A stretch of DNA of 64,000 nucleotides, from assembly GCF_000019525.1 (NCBI RefSeq), contig NC_010506.1, positions 434,001-498,000 on the forward strand, in the 5' to 3' direction. Position 1 is the first letter of the stretch. Each line of letters begins with the position of its first letter. Positions 19,116 through 28,649 of this stretch are shown here, one piece after another. The translations under genes and the position numbers were made by a program. The stretch is from Shewanella woodyi ATCC 51908. GTDB taxonomy: Bacteria > Pseudomonadota > Gammaproteobacteria > Enterobacterales > Shewanellaceae. The notes below the pieces were generated by a model. That model was given only the letters and a program-made list of their open reading frames with translations, was not told the origin of the DNA and ran no database searches.

Positions 19116-20633
19116 TTATTTTAACGTCCACTCCACTTGTTGCTCGAAAGCGGGCTCAGCCGCGAGCTGATTAATGTAAAAAGTAACGGTATCGGCAGCA
19201 TTAGTTACTTTGAGTAAAATTCTACTTTGGTTTAATGACGCCGTAAATTTATCGTCGTAGGTTAGCCAATCTGGCCCAACATTTGGCGCAACATAGCTGA
19301 CCTCACCATCAATACCATCGAATATTGGCATGAGAAACTCATTACCTGTAGGGAAAATATCAACAGCATATTTGTCAGTTGTACCGGAAAGAGGGCTGAT
19401 AGTCAGCGATAGGCTCCCCATTTTGTGAGTCACTGTTTTATCAGGACTCCAGGGAAAAGAGTAGGTTTTCAATTGAGCTGGCTGGTAGTGCGCGGTGGCC
19501 GTAATTTTATCAATCTTGGCCAAATCACCCTTGGCTAACCATCCCAGAGGCAAGAATCCCTGCTCAACTACCACCCCATCCTCTGCTGGCATTATCATGG
19601 AGGGTTGAGTTGGCATGAGCTTGATATCCAACACTGGCTGCAGAGATGAGCTGGCACGCATGTTTGTAAACCAGAGCTCTCCAGCAGGAGTTATCTCTCC
19701 ATCTGTGAGCAATAGCTTGGTATAAAAAGTATTGCCGTTGTCCAGTAGCTCACCCTGAGTGAATTTGAACAGCTCATCAGCGGTAGGTTCTACGTGCTGT
19801 GTGACAATTTCGTTTGGTTTGCTCAGTTCAAACCAATAGTCATTTTCTATTAACTGCTCGAGATCGGCTATAAATGAAGGCAGTTTATTGCTATTAAGTC
19901 TGTGCATTAATATGCTGTGATGGGCTGTGCCTTGTATTCCCATGGATTCCATCGGCATGACACTGATTAGGGCTAATTTTTCTATCCAACCATTGTCACG
20001 GCTGAGAATTACTTTTCCAAACAACTTGGTTTGTTCATTTGCACTGTTTATTAGTAACGTCAGTTGCTCATCTGTGACTTTGTCGACCTGTAATACTGCA
20101 TCATGAATACCTACCTCGGTTACGGGTAACTTCTCGCCTACTTTGGCGGGGATCTGTTTAACAAATCCCGGTGAGTTAAGGCTATTTTTGATTGAGTCAA
20201 TAAATCCTTCACCAGATTTCTGCAGCATTTTCTGCCAAATTTTAGCGTTTTTACCACTCATGTTGAGTAGCTCACCAGTATTTGGATCCAGAGTGATATC
20301 AAAGCCGGCGCTCATCAACTGTTGGAGCTCTTGCTGCCGCTGAGTCGGTCGGGCACTGTGAAAATTATTCCTGTTTCCTGAAAACTGCATCAGCTCAGGA
20401 ATGACTGAGAACTTAAGGATTTTGTCATCAACCTGATCGATTTGGTAATGCAATAGGGCCAAAGAGGTTTGATCGATTTCAATGTTCTTTAAATTGATAT
20501 TTGATTTGGTTTTCATCCAATATCTTGCTGAATCGCCTGGTTGGGCCTTGAACTCGACAATGTCTGGTTCATGTTGTTGAGAACAAGCGGGTAACAGCAG
20601 AAGCAAAGCAAGAGCTATGGTGGGGTATTTCAT
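19116..20633 (-). CDS. Hypothetical lipoprotein, paralogue 1
   Basis: 505 aa with a lipoprotein signal peptide ending LLPAC (Cys17). Family not recognised. It is a clear paralogue of the next gene: both have VEFKA-x2-GDSA(R/K)YW after the lipobox, then FSVIPE near residue 80, and a C-terminal half with DWLTYDDKF-like / QWLGLGDRP segments and TFYIN / TVYIKN near the end. Probably mostly beta structure and periplasmic or surface-anchored. No catalytic motif is evident. Confidence 0.8.
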   Translation of the reverse strand: MKYPTIALALLLLLPACSQQHEPDIVEFKAQPGDSARYWMKTKSNINLKNIEIDQTSLALLHYQIDQVDDKILKFSVIPELMQFSGNRNNFHSARPTQRQQELQQLMSAGFDITLDPNTGELLNMSGKNAKIWQKMLQKSGEGFIDSIKNSLNSPGFVKQIPAKVGEKLPVTEVGIHDAVLQVDKVTDEQLTLLINSANEQTKLFGKVILSRDNGWIEKLALISVMPMESMGIQGTAHHSILMHRLNSNKLPSFIADLEQLIENDYWFELSKPNEIVTQHVEPTADELFKFTQGELLDNGNTFYTKLLLTDGEITPAGELWFTNMRASSSLQPVLDIKLMPTQPSMIMPAEDGVVVEQGFLPLGWLAKGDLAKIDKITATAHYQPAQLKTYSFPWSPDKTVTHKMGSLSLTISPLSGTTDKYAVDIFPTGNEFLMPIFDGIDGEVSYVAPNVGPDWLTYDDKFTASLNQSRILLKVTNAADTVTFYINQLAAEPAFEQQVEWTLK

Positions 20634-20781
20634 ATTTGTCCTTAAATAAATGACACGTTTCCGATAATTATGCTGATCTTGGTTGTAAACAATACACTAT
20701 TATCCTTTTTTTCTTGTTTCTAACCGTCAAAAGTTTCAGTTTCCTAGTCGTGAATAGTTGGGATATGACATCAGCCTTTGG

Positions 20782-22290
20782 TTATCTATACCAAACTACA
20801 GAATGTTTTTGCGTTGCTTTCTTACTGACGTTTTTGATATATACCGTGACATGCTCAGGGGGATTATCTACTTTTAGCTGCCAAGACATTTGGTTTGTTG
20901 GCACTAAAGGTCTGTCTCCCAAACCAAGCCACTGGGGGCCAACTTTTGGGGGAAGCCGACTGAATTGACCTTCAACGCCTCCAAATACGGGAAGTAGATA
21001 ATCATCATTGGCGCTGATATAAGTCACTTCGTAGATATTGCTTTTATTTGGCACAGGTGTAATTTCTAGTTGCGCTTGTCCCAGTGAGTACGTCTTAGGT
21101 TTGTTTGAAGGCCATGGTAGGGTGTGACTTTCTATTTTTGCAGGGTAATAGACCATCTCAGCGGTAATGCTATCAATTAAATTCAAACTACTAAGCCTTG
21201 CGGATGTCAATGCCATGAGGCGCATGTTTGCATACACGCCTTGTTCTGTGGAAGATATCATGGGGTTGAATCGAGGGCTGAATTTGATATTGAGTTCCGG
21301 GTCAATTGTCGACTGACCCCGTAGGTTCTCAAACCTGACTTCTCCCTGAGGTTGTTGTTTTTCATCTGAAATTTTTAGGTCGGTGTCGATTATCTCACCC
21401 CATTGTTGCATTCGCGCTTGGCTGAATTGAAAGAAACTTTTATCGATGGGAGCGTCTTGGGCTGCGTGATATTTGGCAGTTTGCGATATATCTGTCCAAT
21501 TACTCTCAACGCGCCTATGATCCTTTATTACGGTGATTAATCCTGGGGCATCATATTCGTTGGTTTTTTGCATAACTGTTCTTCTATAGGCTGTCTGGTA
21601 CGATCCCAAAGGTTTTTCCGCAATCAATGTTGCATGCTGTAACCAGCCATTACTCTGGTTCACTATAACTTTACCGTATTGCCTGAATTGAGGATCATCT
21701 CTAGTAAAGCTTAACTCAATAGTTTGCGAAGTCACCTTATCGACAATCATAGTCAGCGTAAAACCGCTGAAATCGTGGAGTGTTATCTTTGAGCCTATTA
21801 TTTTTGGAATGGTTTGAATAAAGCCAGGTGCATTGACAGTGTTCCTTAATGATTTGACTAACAGACTAGTGCCTTTATCCAGCATGGTTTGCCAGCCACT
21901 TGCTGATGTCCTCTGGAGATTAATCAATGAGCCATCGGCAGGGTTCAGATCAAGTTTAAAACCTTCCCATACTAAGGCGCAATATTTAGCAACTTTGGTC
22001 TGCAAGCGTCTAAATTGGTTTTCACAGTAGGGGGTATTTTGAAAGTACTCTGGGATGACAGAAAATCGAAGTGTAGTTGCATCAGTCTGTTCAATCCGGT
22101 ACCGGAGCAAGCTTAACGTAGTGCTTTCGCCTATAGTAGCGGTTGCCAAATCAATCCTGCTGACATGCTGAACCCAATATTTTGCTGAGTCTCCAACATT
22201 AGCCTTGAATTCCACTGCGTCTTTATTGTGATTGTCAGAGCAGGCACTCAAAATCAGAATTACAGCAAACAATGTGACGGATAGTTTCAT
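20782..22290 (-). CDS. Hypothetical lipoprotein, paralogue 2
   Basis: 502 aa, signal peptide ending ILSAC (Cys17), collinear with the lipoprotein at 19116 over its full length (VEFKANVGDSAKYW; LRFSVIPEYFQN; GFIQTIPKIIG against GFVKQIPAKVG). The two lie in tandem on the minus strand, separated by 148 bases, indicating local duplication followed by strong divergence. Role unknown. Confidence 0.8.
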   Translation of the reverse strand: MKLSVTLFAVILILSACSDNHNKDAVEFKANVGDSAKYWVQHVSRIDLATATIGESTTLSLLRYRIEQTDATTLRFSVIPEYFQNTPYCENQFRRLQTKVAKYCALVWEGFKLDLNPADGSLINLQRTSASGWQTMLDKGTSLLVKSLRNTVNAPGFIQTIPKIIGSKITLHDFSGFTLTMIVDKVTSQTIELSFTRDDPQFRQYGKVIVNQSNGWLQHATLIAEKPLGSYQTAYRRTVMQKTNEYDAPGLITVIKDHRRVESNWTDISQTAKYHAAQDAPIDKSFFQFSQARMQQWGEIIDTDLKISDEKQQPQGEVRFENLRGQSTIDPELNIKFSPRFNPMISSTEQGVYANMRLMALTSARLSSLNLIDSITAEMVYYPAKIESHTLPWPSNKPKTYSLGQAQLEITPVPNKSNIYEVTYISANDDYLLPVFGGVEGQFSRLPPKVGPQWLGLGDRPLVPTNQMSWQLKVDNPPEHVTVYIKNVSKKATQKHSVVWYR

Positions 22291-22423
22291 TTTACTCCCT
22301 GAGTGAAACGTATTTTTCCGACTATTATGCTGACTTTAGTTGATAATTAAACAGTTTGTTTGGTTTCTTTGGGGCAAAGGCTTGTTACTTCTTGACAGAA
22401 ATGATGGGCGATAATAAATGGTG

Positions 22424-22508
22424 CACCCACAATAAATTATGCTTTTTCCTCCTACTAACCTAAACAAAAGCCCATTCACCTTTCGGCAAATGGGCTTTTT
22501 ATATCAGA
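22424..22508 (+). repeat. Distal copy of the 16771-16857 segment
   Basis: The last 58 bases (from CCTACTAACCTAAACAAAAG through the GGGCTTTTTATATCAGA hairpin end) are the same as at 16800-16857. The preceding CACCCACAATAAATTATGC is a diverged form of the 41-bp repeat. The two copies are direct repeats about 5.65 kb apart and the hairpin can also terminate lepB. Confidence 0.85.
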
Positions 22509-22517
22509 AACTAAGCT

Positions 22518-23171
22518 TCAATATAGATCGCTGAAAAATCTATCTTCGCGGGGAATATAGTAGTTATCGTAATTGAGTGAGAAGGCTATTTGGGTTGCTT
22601 TGCCCTTAAGTTCGGCTCTTGGGACAAAGCCGTATACGCGAGAGTCGACACTGTTGCGGCGGTTATCTCCCATTACCATGTAGTGGTTTTCAGGGACGGT
22701 GATGGTGGCAAAGTGGCTTAGGTTGTTGCTGGCACTTTTCTCGATTCGGATCTTATGGCGCAAGCCTGTGAGCTCTTCCTCGGCAATAAGCTCTTGGCTA
22801 TTATTATCTAGGACCGTGTAGTTTAGTGGTCTGCCGTTAATGGACAATATCTCGTTGCTTAAACTGATTTTGTCGCCGGGTAGGCCAATCACGCGTTTTA
22901 TTAAGCGATTTTTTGCCGCTTTCGATTCAAAAACGATTATCTCTCCCCGTTGTGGCTCACCGGTTTCGAGCAGTGATATTTGGGTGAAAGGAACTCTTAA
23001 ATCATAGGCCATCTTGTCCACGACAATGCGGTCGCCCTCTTTAATGGTGGGTTGCATTGAGCCTGTGGGCACGGTGTACCAATCTGCCACAGCGCTTCTA
23101 AAAACAGACATTAGAATAATAAAAATGAATAGCTGCCTGTTATTTTTCCAAAAAGTTTTTATTTTACTCAT
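22518..23171 (-). CDS. lepB: Signal peptidase I family (LepB-like)
   Basis: Membrane serine protease that cleaves Sec/Tat signal peptides. I start it at 23171 (MSKIKTFWKNN), 217 aa, because a GGGAG ribosome site precedes that ATG and the longer frame adds unrelated residues. One N-terminal membrane helix (LFIFIILMSVF) precedes the catalytic Ser motif TVPTGSMQPTI, the general-base Lys in RLIKRVIGLPGD, and the GDNRRNSVDSR box. It is shorter than E. coli LepB and not next to lepA, so it may be a second signal peptidase. Confidence 0.88.
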   Translation of the reverse strand: MSKIKTFWKNNRQLFIFIILMSVFRSAVADWYTVPTGSMQPTIKEGDRIVVDKMAYDLRVPFTQISLLETGEPQRGEIIVFESKAAKNRLIKRVIGLPGDKISLSNEILSINGRPLNYTVLDNNSQELIAEEELTGLRHKIRIEKSASNNLSHFATITVPENHYMVMGDNRRNSVDSRVYGFVPRAELKGKATQIAFSLNYDNYYIPREDRFFSDLY

Positions 23172-23283
23172 TAGCTTTGTCTCCCTGCTTACTTTTGCGA
23201 TTAAGTTAGTAGGCCATAGAAGTATGCTTAAGTTCATGATGTAAGTGTTACTAAGTGTGTGGTTAGTGACTGTTAAAAACTGA

Positions 23284-24021
23284 CTACGACAAGCGATAGT
23301 TCTTTCTAAATTCTGAGGGTAATTCGCCAAAAAACAGCCTGAACTGTTTGCTGAAGTAGCTGTGATCGGTAAAACCTGTTGCGTCTCCTACCTGCGAAAT
23401 TGGCATATCGGTTTCTACTAAAAGTCTTCGTGCGTTTTCAAGGCGAACCTCATTGATAAACTGCTTTGGTGTTTTAGTGAGGTATTTTTTAAAGCGCCTC
23501 TCTAAGGCGCTGACAGAGAGGTGAGCGACCTCTGCTAACTCTTCAATGGCGAGGTGTCGGGAGTAGTGCTCTCTCACAAAGTCCACTGGGGCTTTGATGG
23601 CATCGACGCCAGAGAGTGCCATCGCCTGTTTTTGCAGATGTCGAGTGATGCCATATGATCCTATGATCTCGCCCGCTTGATTTGAGAGTGGACGTTTGGA
23701 GGTGGCATACCAAGCTGGATCGCCAGCTTGTGTCATGTTCATCTCTAAGCGTTCAGTGACAGTTTGGCCCGCTAAGATTTTTTTATCATCACGGATAAAC
23801 TGCTTAGCCAGATGGGGAGGTGAGAAGTCATAGTCGTTTTTCCCTAATATTTGATTGAGTCCCCGCACCTCTTTATGTTCAATAAAGGCTTGGTTCGCAT
23901 GAACAAAGTTATGGTTTTTATCCTTAATCCAAAAGAGCACGCCTGGCAGTAGGTCGAACATGCTGATCACTTGTTCTACCTCAACCAGATTGAGAAATGT
24001 ATTCTCTTTATCCCAGCTCAT
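23284..24021 (-). CDS. AraC-family regulator with PAS sensor
   Basis: 245 aa. A PAS-like domain occupies residues 20-130 (GVLFWIKDKNHNFVHANQAF; PLSNQAGEIIGSYGITRHL) and an AraC/XylS double HTH residues 140-243 (LAIEELAEVAHLSVSALERRFKKYL; ISQVGDATGFTDHSYFSKQFRLFFG). It is transcribed away from the sugar operon starting at 24163, with about 140 bases between, so it is the likely local activator. The ligand of the PAS domain is unknown. Confidence 0.88.
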   Translation of the reverse strand: MSWDKENTFLNLVEVEQVISMFDLLPGVLFWIKDKNHNFVHANQAFIEHKEVRGLNQILGKNDYDFSPPHLAKQFIRDDKKILAGQTVTERLEMNMTQAGDPAWYATSKRPLSNQAGEIIGSYGITRHLQKQAMALSGVDAIKAPVDFVREHYSRHLAIEELAEVAHLSVSALERRFKKYLTKTPKQFINEVRLENARRLLVETDMPISQVGDATGFTDHSYFSKQFRLFFGELPSEFRKNYRLS

Positions 24022-24162
24022 CTACCCCTCCCTATCCGATATTTGTTGATTGCAATAAATAACAAACGCCGAATTTGTTGCATCGATAACCGATTTATTA
24101 ATAACACATATTAAGACCTCAATCCTATAGTGGTTAAATTCTTACTTGGTATGTTTATCACA

Positions 24163-25341
24163 ATGAAAAAGATTCGGATGGGAATGGTTGGTGGCGGACA
24201 AGGTGCATTTATTGGTGCTGTACACCGTATTGCCGCTTTTTTAGATGGTGAAATAGAGCTGGTGTGTGGCGCATTTAGCTCAAATCCCCAGCGTAGTATT
24301 GAGTCTGGAAAGGCGCTTTATCTGCCTGAACATCGCTGTTATGACTCCTATCAGGAGATGATTCTGTGTGAAGAGAAGCTCCCTGAAGAGATGCGCATGG
24401 AGTTTGTTGTCATTGTGACGCCCAATCATCTGCATTTTCCCGTGGCAAAAATGGCAATCGAGCATGGTTTCCATGTGTTGTCAGATAAACCTGCGACCAT
24501 CAGTTTAGATGAGGCATTGAGGTTAAAGCAGCTCTTAGAGAAACATGACCAACTCTATGGCTTGACCCAAACATACACTGGCTATCCCTTAATCAAACAA
24601 GCCCGTCATTTAATCGCTACGGGAGAGTTGGGCAATATCGTTAAGGTGGTGGTTGAGTACAGCCAAGGCTGGCTTGCATCGAAAGAAGATGAGACGAGTA
24701 AACAAGCGAGTTGGCGATTAGATGAGAAGCAGTCAGGTATTAGCTGCTGCATGGGCGATATTGGTGTGCATGCTGCCAATTTAGCCGAGTATGTCTCTGG
24801 GCTGAACATGGCAGAGCTGTGCGCTGACATTACCTCTACGGTTGCCGGGCGAACTTTAGATGATGACGGTACTGTGCTGTTGAAGTTTTCTAACGGTGCT
24901 AAAGGCGTGCTATTAGCAAGCCAAGTGGCCCTTGGTGACGAGAACAACCTTAAGCTGCGAGTTTACGGGGACAGAAAAAGTGTCGAGTGGTCTCAGCTTG
25001 AATCAAACACCCTTTGGCTGAAATCTAATACAGAAGCGACACAGATGATCCGCGCTGGAGTCGGTGATCTGTGCGCCGCTGCCAAGCAAGCGATGCGAAC
25101 ACCTGCGGGCCATCCAGAGGGATATTTGGAGGCATTCGCTAATATCTACAGTAACTTTGCTAAGCAGATCAGGGCAAAAAATGCAGGTGAGGTTTGTGAT
25201 AACCAGCTGTTTGATGTACCGGGTATTGAGCAAGCTGTTCGTGGTATGGCCTTTATTGAGAATGTGGTTCAAGCCAGCGCATCTAATGAAAAGTGGCACC
25301 CGTTTTCACTTAAATCAGATAGCAATATGGGGGAGGAGTAG
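24163..25341 (+). CDS. Gfo/Idh/MocA family oxidoreductase
   Basis: NAD(P)-dependent sugar oxidoreductase of the Gfo/Idh/MocA family, expected cytosolic. The start at 24163 (MKKIRMGMVGGGQGAFIG) puts the Rossmann GGGQG loop at the N-terminus; a GTG eleven codons earlier is possible but adds nothing conserved. HVLSDKPAT is the variant of the usual EKP active-site motif (Asp in place of Glu) and GDIGVHAANLAEY supplies the catalytic region. First gene of the operon, abutting the next one (stop TAG then ATG). Likely acts on a 3-keto or related sugar released by the periplasmic enzymes. Confidence 0.88.
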   Translation: MKKIRMGMVGGGQGAFIGAVHRIAAFLDGEIELVCGAFSSNPQRSIESGKALYLPEHRCYDSYQEMILCEEKLPEEMRMEFVVIVTPNHLHFPVAKMAIEHGFHVLSDKPATISLDEALRLKQLLEKHDQLYGLTQTYTGYPLIKQARHLIATGELGNIVKVVVEYSQGWLASKEDETSKQASWRLDEKQSGISCCMGDIGVHAANLAEYVSGLNMAELCADITSTVAGRTLDDDGTVLLKFSNGAKGVLLASQVALGDENNLKLRVYGDRKSVEWSQLESNTLWLKSNTEATQMIRAGVGDLCAAAKQAMRTPAGHPEGYLEAFANIYSNFAKQIRAKNAGEVCDNQLFDVPGIEQAVRGMAFIENVVQASASNEKWHPFSLKSDSNMGEE

Positions 25342-26394
25342 ATGTCTCAAATAAAGGGGCCAGGTATCTTCCTAGCGCAATTTTGTCAGGATGATGCACC
25401 ATTTAATAACTTAACCAGTATCTGCCAATGGGTGGCTGACTTAGGTTATAAGGCGGTGCAGATCCCAACTTGGGATAAACGTTTATTTGATCTCAAGCTC
25501 GCCTATCAGAGTCAGACCTATTGTGATGATGTGAAAGGCATTATTGCAGATACGGGCTTGAGCATCAGTGAGTTATCGACTCATCTGCAGGGGCAGCTAG
25601 TGGCTGTTCACCCTGCATACGATAAGCAGTTCGACGCCTTTGCACCCGAGGAGGTTAAAAACAAGCCTCAGGCTCGAGCTCAGTGGGCGGTTGAGCAGGT
25701 TTCAATGGCGGCTAAGGTGAGTCAGACATTAGGGCTTAATGCCCATGCGACATTCTCTGGGGCTCTGTTATGGCAAACCGCTTACCCCTGGCCCCAGCGC
25801 CCAGCTGGTTTGGTTGAGGAGGGGTTTAAGGAGTTGGGTAAGAGGTGGTTACCTTTGCTCAACAAGTTTGAAGATGCCGGAGTGGATCTCTGTTATGAGC
25901 TTCATCCAGGTGAAGATCTCCATGATGGCGTGACCTTTGAGCGATTCTTAGCGGCAACAGGGGATCATGCTAGAGCGAATATTCTTTACGATCCGAGCCA
26001 CTTTGTACTGCAACAGCTCGATTATCTAGCATTTATTGATATCTATCATGAGCGGATTAAGGCTTTTCATGTCAAAGATGCCGAGTTTAGACCTAATGGT
26101 CGAAGTGGCGTTTATGGGGGATATCAAGATTGGCAACAACGTCCAGGCCGTTTTAGATCTTTAGGAGATGGCCAGATAGATTTTAAACAGATCTTTAGCA
26201 AATTAACTCAATATGGTTTCGATGGTTGGGCAGTGCTTGAGTGGGAGTGTTGTTTGAAACACCCTGCAGATGGTGCAAAAGAGGGCGCCCCCTTTATTGA
26301 GCAACATCTGATAAGAACACCTGAATATGCGTTCGATGATTTTGCATCAAGTGGTGTGGATGAATCGTTAAATCGCAGCATTCTAGGACTATAG
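25342..26394 (+). CDS. Sugar phosphate isomerase/epimerase (AP endonuclease-2-like TIM barrel)
   Basis: 350 aa, xylose-isomerase-like TIM barrel, cytosolic. Metal-ligand stretches are visible: CYELHPGEDLHDG, NILYDPSHFVLQ, IKAFHVKDAEF and WAVLEWECC. A ribosome site GGGAGGAG lies at the end of the preceding gene, whose stop abuts this start. In similar clusters such proteins isomerise or cleave keto-sugars together with Gfo/Idh enzymes. Confidence 0.85.
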   Translation: MSQIKGPGIFLAQFCQDDAPFNNLTSICQWVADLGYKAVQIPTWDKRLFDLKLAYQSQTYCDDVKGIIADTGLSISELSTHLQGQLVAVHPAYDKQFDAFAPEEVKNKPQARAQWAVEQVSMAAKVSQTLGLNAHATFSGALLWQTAYPWPQRPAGLVEEGFKELGKRWLPLLNKFEDAGVDLCYELHPGEDLHDGVTFERFLAATGDHARANILYDPSHFVLQQLDYLAFIDIYHERIKAFHVKDAEFRPNGRSGVYGGYQDWQQRPGRFRSLGDGQIDFKQIFSKLTQYGFDGWAVLEWECCLKHPADGAKEGAPFIEQHLIRTPEYAFDDFASSGVDESLNRSILGL

Positions 26395-26403
26395 GGGGAG
26401 CAT

Positions 26404-27651
26404 ATGTCTGCTGACATAGATCGAAATCGAATTTTTACCGCGAGTTGCCTAGCACTGACGGTAACCGCCATGACGTTCGCTATCCGCGCCGGTATTTTAG
26501 GTCAGCTTAGTCAAGACTTTGGTTTATCCGATGCAGAGTTAGGCTGGATAAATGCCATGGCTTTTTTGGGCTTTCCTGTTGCCACCATATTGGGCGGCTT
26601 ACTGTATAACTTTTTAGGGGCTAAAAAGTTAGTGCTTATCGCTTTTGTGGGCCATATTCTTGGTTTACTGCTCACCATGTCGGCAGATGGTTTTTGGCTA
26701 TTGTTGATCTCCAGTTTCTGTATCGGTTTTGCCAACGGCGCGGTTGAAGCTGGGTGTAATCCTTTGATTGCAGATATCTATCATAAGAAGCAGACTGTTA
26801 TGTTAAACCGCTTTCATGTCTGGTTTCCCGGCGGCATTGTGGTGGGAGCTCTTATCTCTAAAGCGATGACAGACATGAGCTTTGGTTGGCAAGCGCAGAT
26901 TGCCGTGATGTTAGTGCCAACGCTTATCTATGGGTATCTGATCATCAGTCAGACATTTCCTAAAACCGATAATATCAACACCTCTACCTCTGCTAATTTA
27001 AAGGGGCTGTTCTCACCTTTGTTCCTATTTATGGCCTTTTGCATGACCTTAACGGCCACCAGTGAACTTGGTACTCAGCAGTGGATTGAGCGTATTCTTG
27101 GCGCTTCTGGGGCATCGCCTATGTTAATTATGGCGATGGTGACGGGAGTGATGGCCGTTGGACGCTTTTTTGCGGGCCCCTTAGTGCACAAGCTAAACCC
27201 ATATGGTGTGCTGCTTTACTCTGCGATAGTAACGACAATTGGTATCTACTCCATGAGCTTAGCAACTGGGAATATGGTGTATGTATCTGCCCTTATTTTT
27301 GCATTAGGGGTGACCTATTTCTGGCCAACCATGATAGGTTTTGTGGCGGAGAATATTCCTCAAACTGGCGCCTTAGGGATGTCGGTAATGGGGGGCGTTG
27401 GCATGTTTGCTGTCAGTATGTGGAACCCTGTGATTGGACATTGGATTGATAAGGGCAGAGAGCAGGCAGTAGCGGCGCATACCACCCCTGAAATCGTTGA
27501 GTTAGCAGCAGGGCAATCAACCTTGGCTAACCTGAGTGTGTTCCCCTTGGTGCTGATATTTGCCTTTGCTGGTTTGGCGCTTTATATGCGACAGCAAAAG
27601 CAGAAAGTGAGCCAAGCTCAAGATAGCGCTCAGGCGGAGTCATCATTCTAA
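26404..27651 (+). CDS. MFS sugar transporter
   Basis: 415 aa with about 12 hydrophobic segments and major-facilitator features (LGWINAMAFLGFPVATILGG in TM2; the FHVWFPGGIVVGALI region; VTGVMAVGRFFAGPL in the second half). It resembles the FucP/nucleoside-sugar permease-like branch. Placed after the two cytosolic enzymes and before the exported ones, it would import the sugar product of the periplasmic steps. RBS GGGGGAG precedes the ATG. Confidence 0.85.
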   Translation: MSADIDRNRIFTASCLALTVTAMTFAIRAGILGQLSQDFGLSDAELGWINAMAFLGFPVATILGGLLYNFLGAKKLVLIAFVGHILGLLLTMSADGFWLLLISSFCIGFANGAVEAGCNPLIADIYHKKQTVMLNRFHVWFPGGIVVGALISKAMTDMSFGWQAQIAVMLVPTLIYGYLIISQTFPKTDNINTSTSANLKGLFSPLFLFMAFCMTLTATSELGTQQWIERILGASGASPMLIMAMVTGVMAVGRFFAGPLVHKLNPYGVLLYSAIVTTIGIYSMSLATGNMVYVSALIFALGVTYFWPTMIGFVAENIPQTGALGMSVMGGVGMFAVSMWNPVIGHWIDKGREQAVAAHTTPEIVELAAGQSTLANLSVFPLVLIFAFAGLALYMRQQKQKVSQAQDSAQAESSF

Positions 27652-27742
27652 CTAGGGTAATGGCTAGAGTAATGGTGCTGAGACAAGAGCGCTGATCCAT
27701 CATTTAACAGCGGTAGTAAAGAGCATAGATAGGTGAGTATTC

Positions 27743-28597
27743 ATGAAGGCTGTATTAACAAGCTTAATAGGATTTTTGATGGTTATCTCAACAACAAGTA
27801 TGGCCCATGAGGCGTATAGCCTAACGCCGCCAAAGGTGAGCGTTCAGCTTTGGTCAGTTAAAGATCAACTTAAAGATGATTTTGAAGCCACTGTTGAGGC
27901 ACTGGCCCAAATGGGGTTTGACGGTGTTGAGTTTGCCGGAGATTTCGGCCCATTTAATGAGGATGCCAATGGGTTGAGGTTATACCTAGATTCATTAGGC
28001 ATGGTGGCAAGTGGTGCTCATGTCTCCTTTGAGCAGCTCAATGATGAGAATTTCACTGAAACGGTCGCGTTTTACCAAGCGTTAGGGGCGAAGGTGTTAA
28101 TTGTAGGGTGGGACAAGAGGGCTTGGGATCCTAAGGGGATAGATTTTGTCGTTAATGAACTTAATCGTATCTCGCTGAAGCTAAAGCCTTTAGGGATCAA
28201 ATTTGGTTTCCATAACCATGAGCATGAGTTTAATGGTTTTAAGGGCACCACTTTTTGGGACTACTTGGCTAAAAATACAATGCAAGATGTGGTTCTTCAA
28301 CAAGATGTTGGTTGGACTACCTATGCGGGACGGGATCCCATTGAATATGTGAAGCGCTACCCAGGTAGAACTATTACCACGCACTATAAGGTGAAACTAC
28401 CAGAAGGGGTCGAGGGAAAGCTGCCTATCATAGGCCAGGACACCATAGATTGGTTAGCACTGACAAAGGCAAATATCGCTGTTGGTGGTACCCAGTGGTT
28501 AGTGGTAGAGCAGGAGGAGTATCCTAATGGATTAACCCCGCTACAAGCGGTGGAAAAGTCGAAGCTGGGCTTAGATAACATATTAAAACAACTATAA
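27743..28597 (+). CDS. Exported sugar isomerase/lyase-like TIM barrel
   Basis: 284 aa. Residues 1-21 form a signal peptide (MKAVLTSLIGFLMVISTTSMA), so unlike the protein at 25342 this TIM barrel is periplasmic. Motifs: VSVQLWSVKDQLKDDFE, GFDGVEFAGDFG, FGFHNHEHEF (metal ligands), QQDVGWTTYAG and WLVVEQEEYPNG. Members of this group in comparable clusters include enzymes that eliminate the aglycone or sugar from 3-keto-glycosides; that role is inferred here. Confidence 0.83.
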   Translation: MKAVLTSLIGFLMVISTTSMAHEAYSLTPPKVSVQLWSVKDQLKDDFEATVEALAQMGFDGVEFAGDFGPFNEDANGLRLYLDSLGMVASGAHVSFEQLNDENFTETVAFYQALGAKVLIVGWDKRAWDPKGIDFVVNELNRISLKLKPLGIKFGFHNHEHEFNGFKGTTFWDYLAKNTMQDVVLQQDVGWTTYAGRDPIEYVKRYPGRTITTHYKVKLPEGVEGKLPIIGQDTIDWLALTKANIAVGGTQWLVVEQEEYPNGLTPLQAVEKSKLGLDNILKQL

Positions 28598-28649
28598 AAA
28601 ACATTAATAAAACAGCGATAAAAACAGTTTAACTGTGTGAGGGAGTGCA

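Noticed and set aside
22518..23330. Longer 270-aa form of the signal peptidase
   Set aside because: The extra 53 residues are upstream of a good ribosome site and match nothing in LepB proteins.
24130..24162. GTG start of the Gfo/Idh gene
   Set aside because: The added residues precede the Rossmann fold and carry no conserved feature; ATG at 24163 fits the family.
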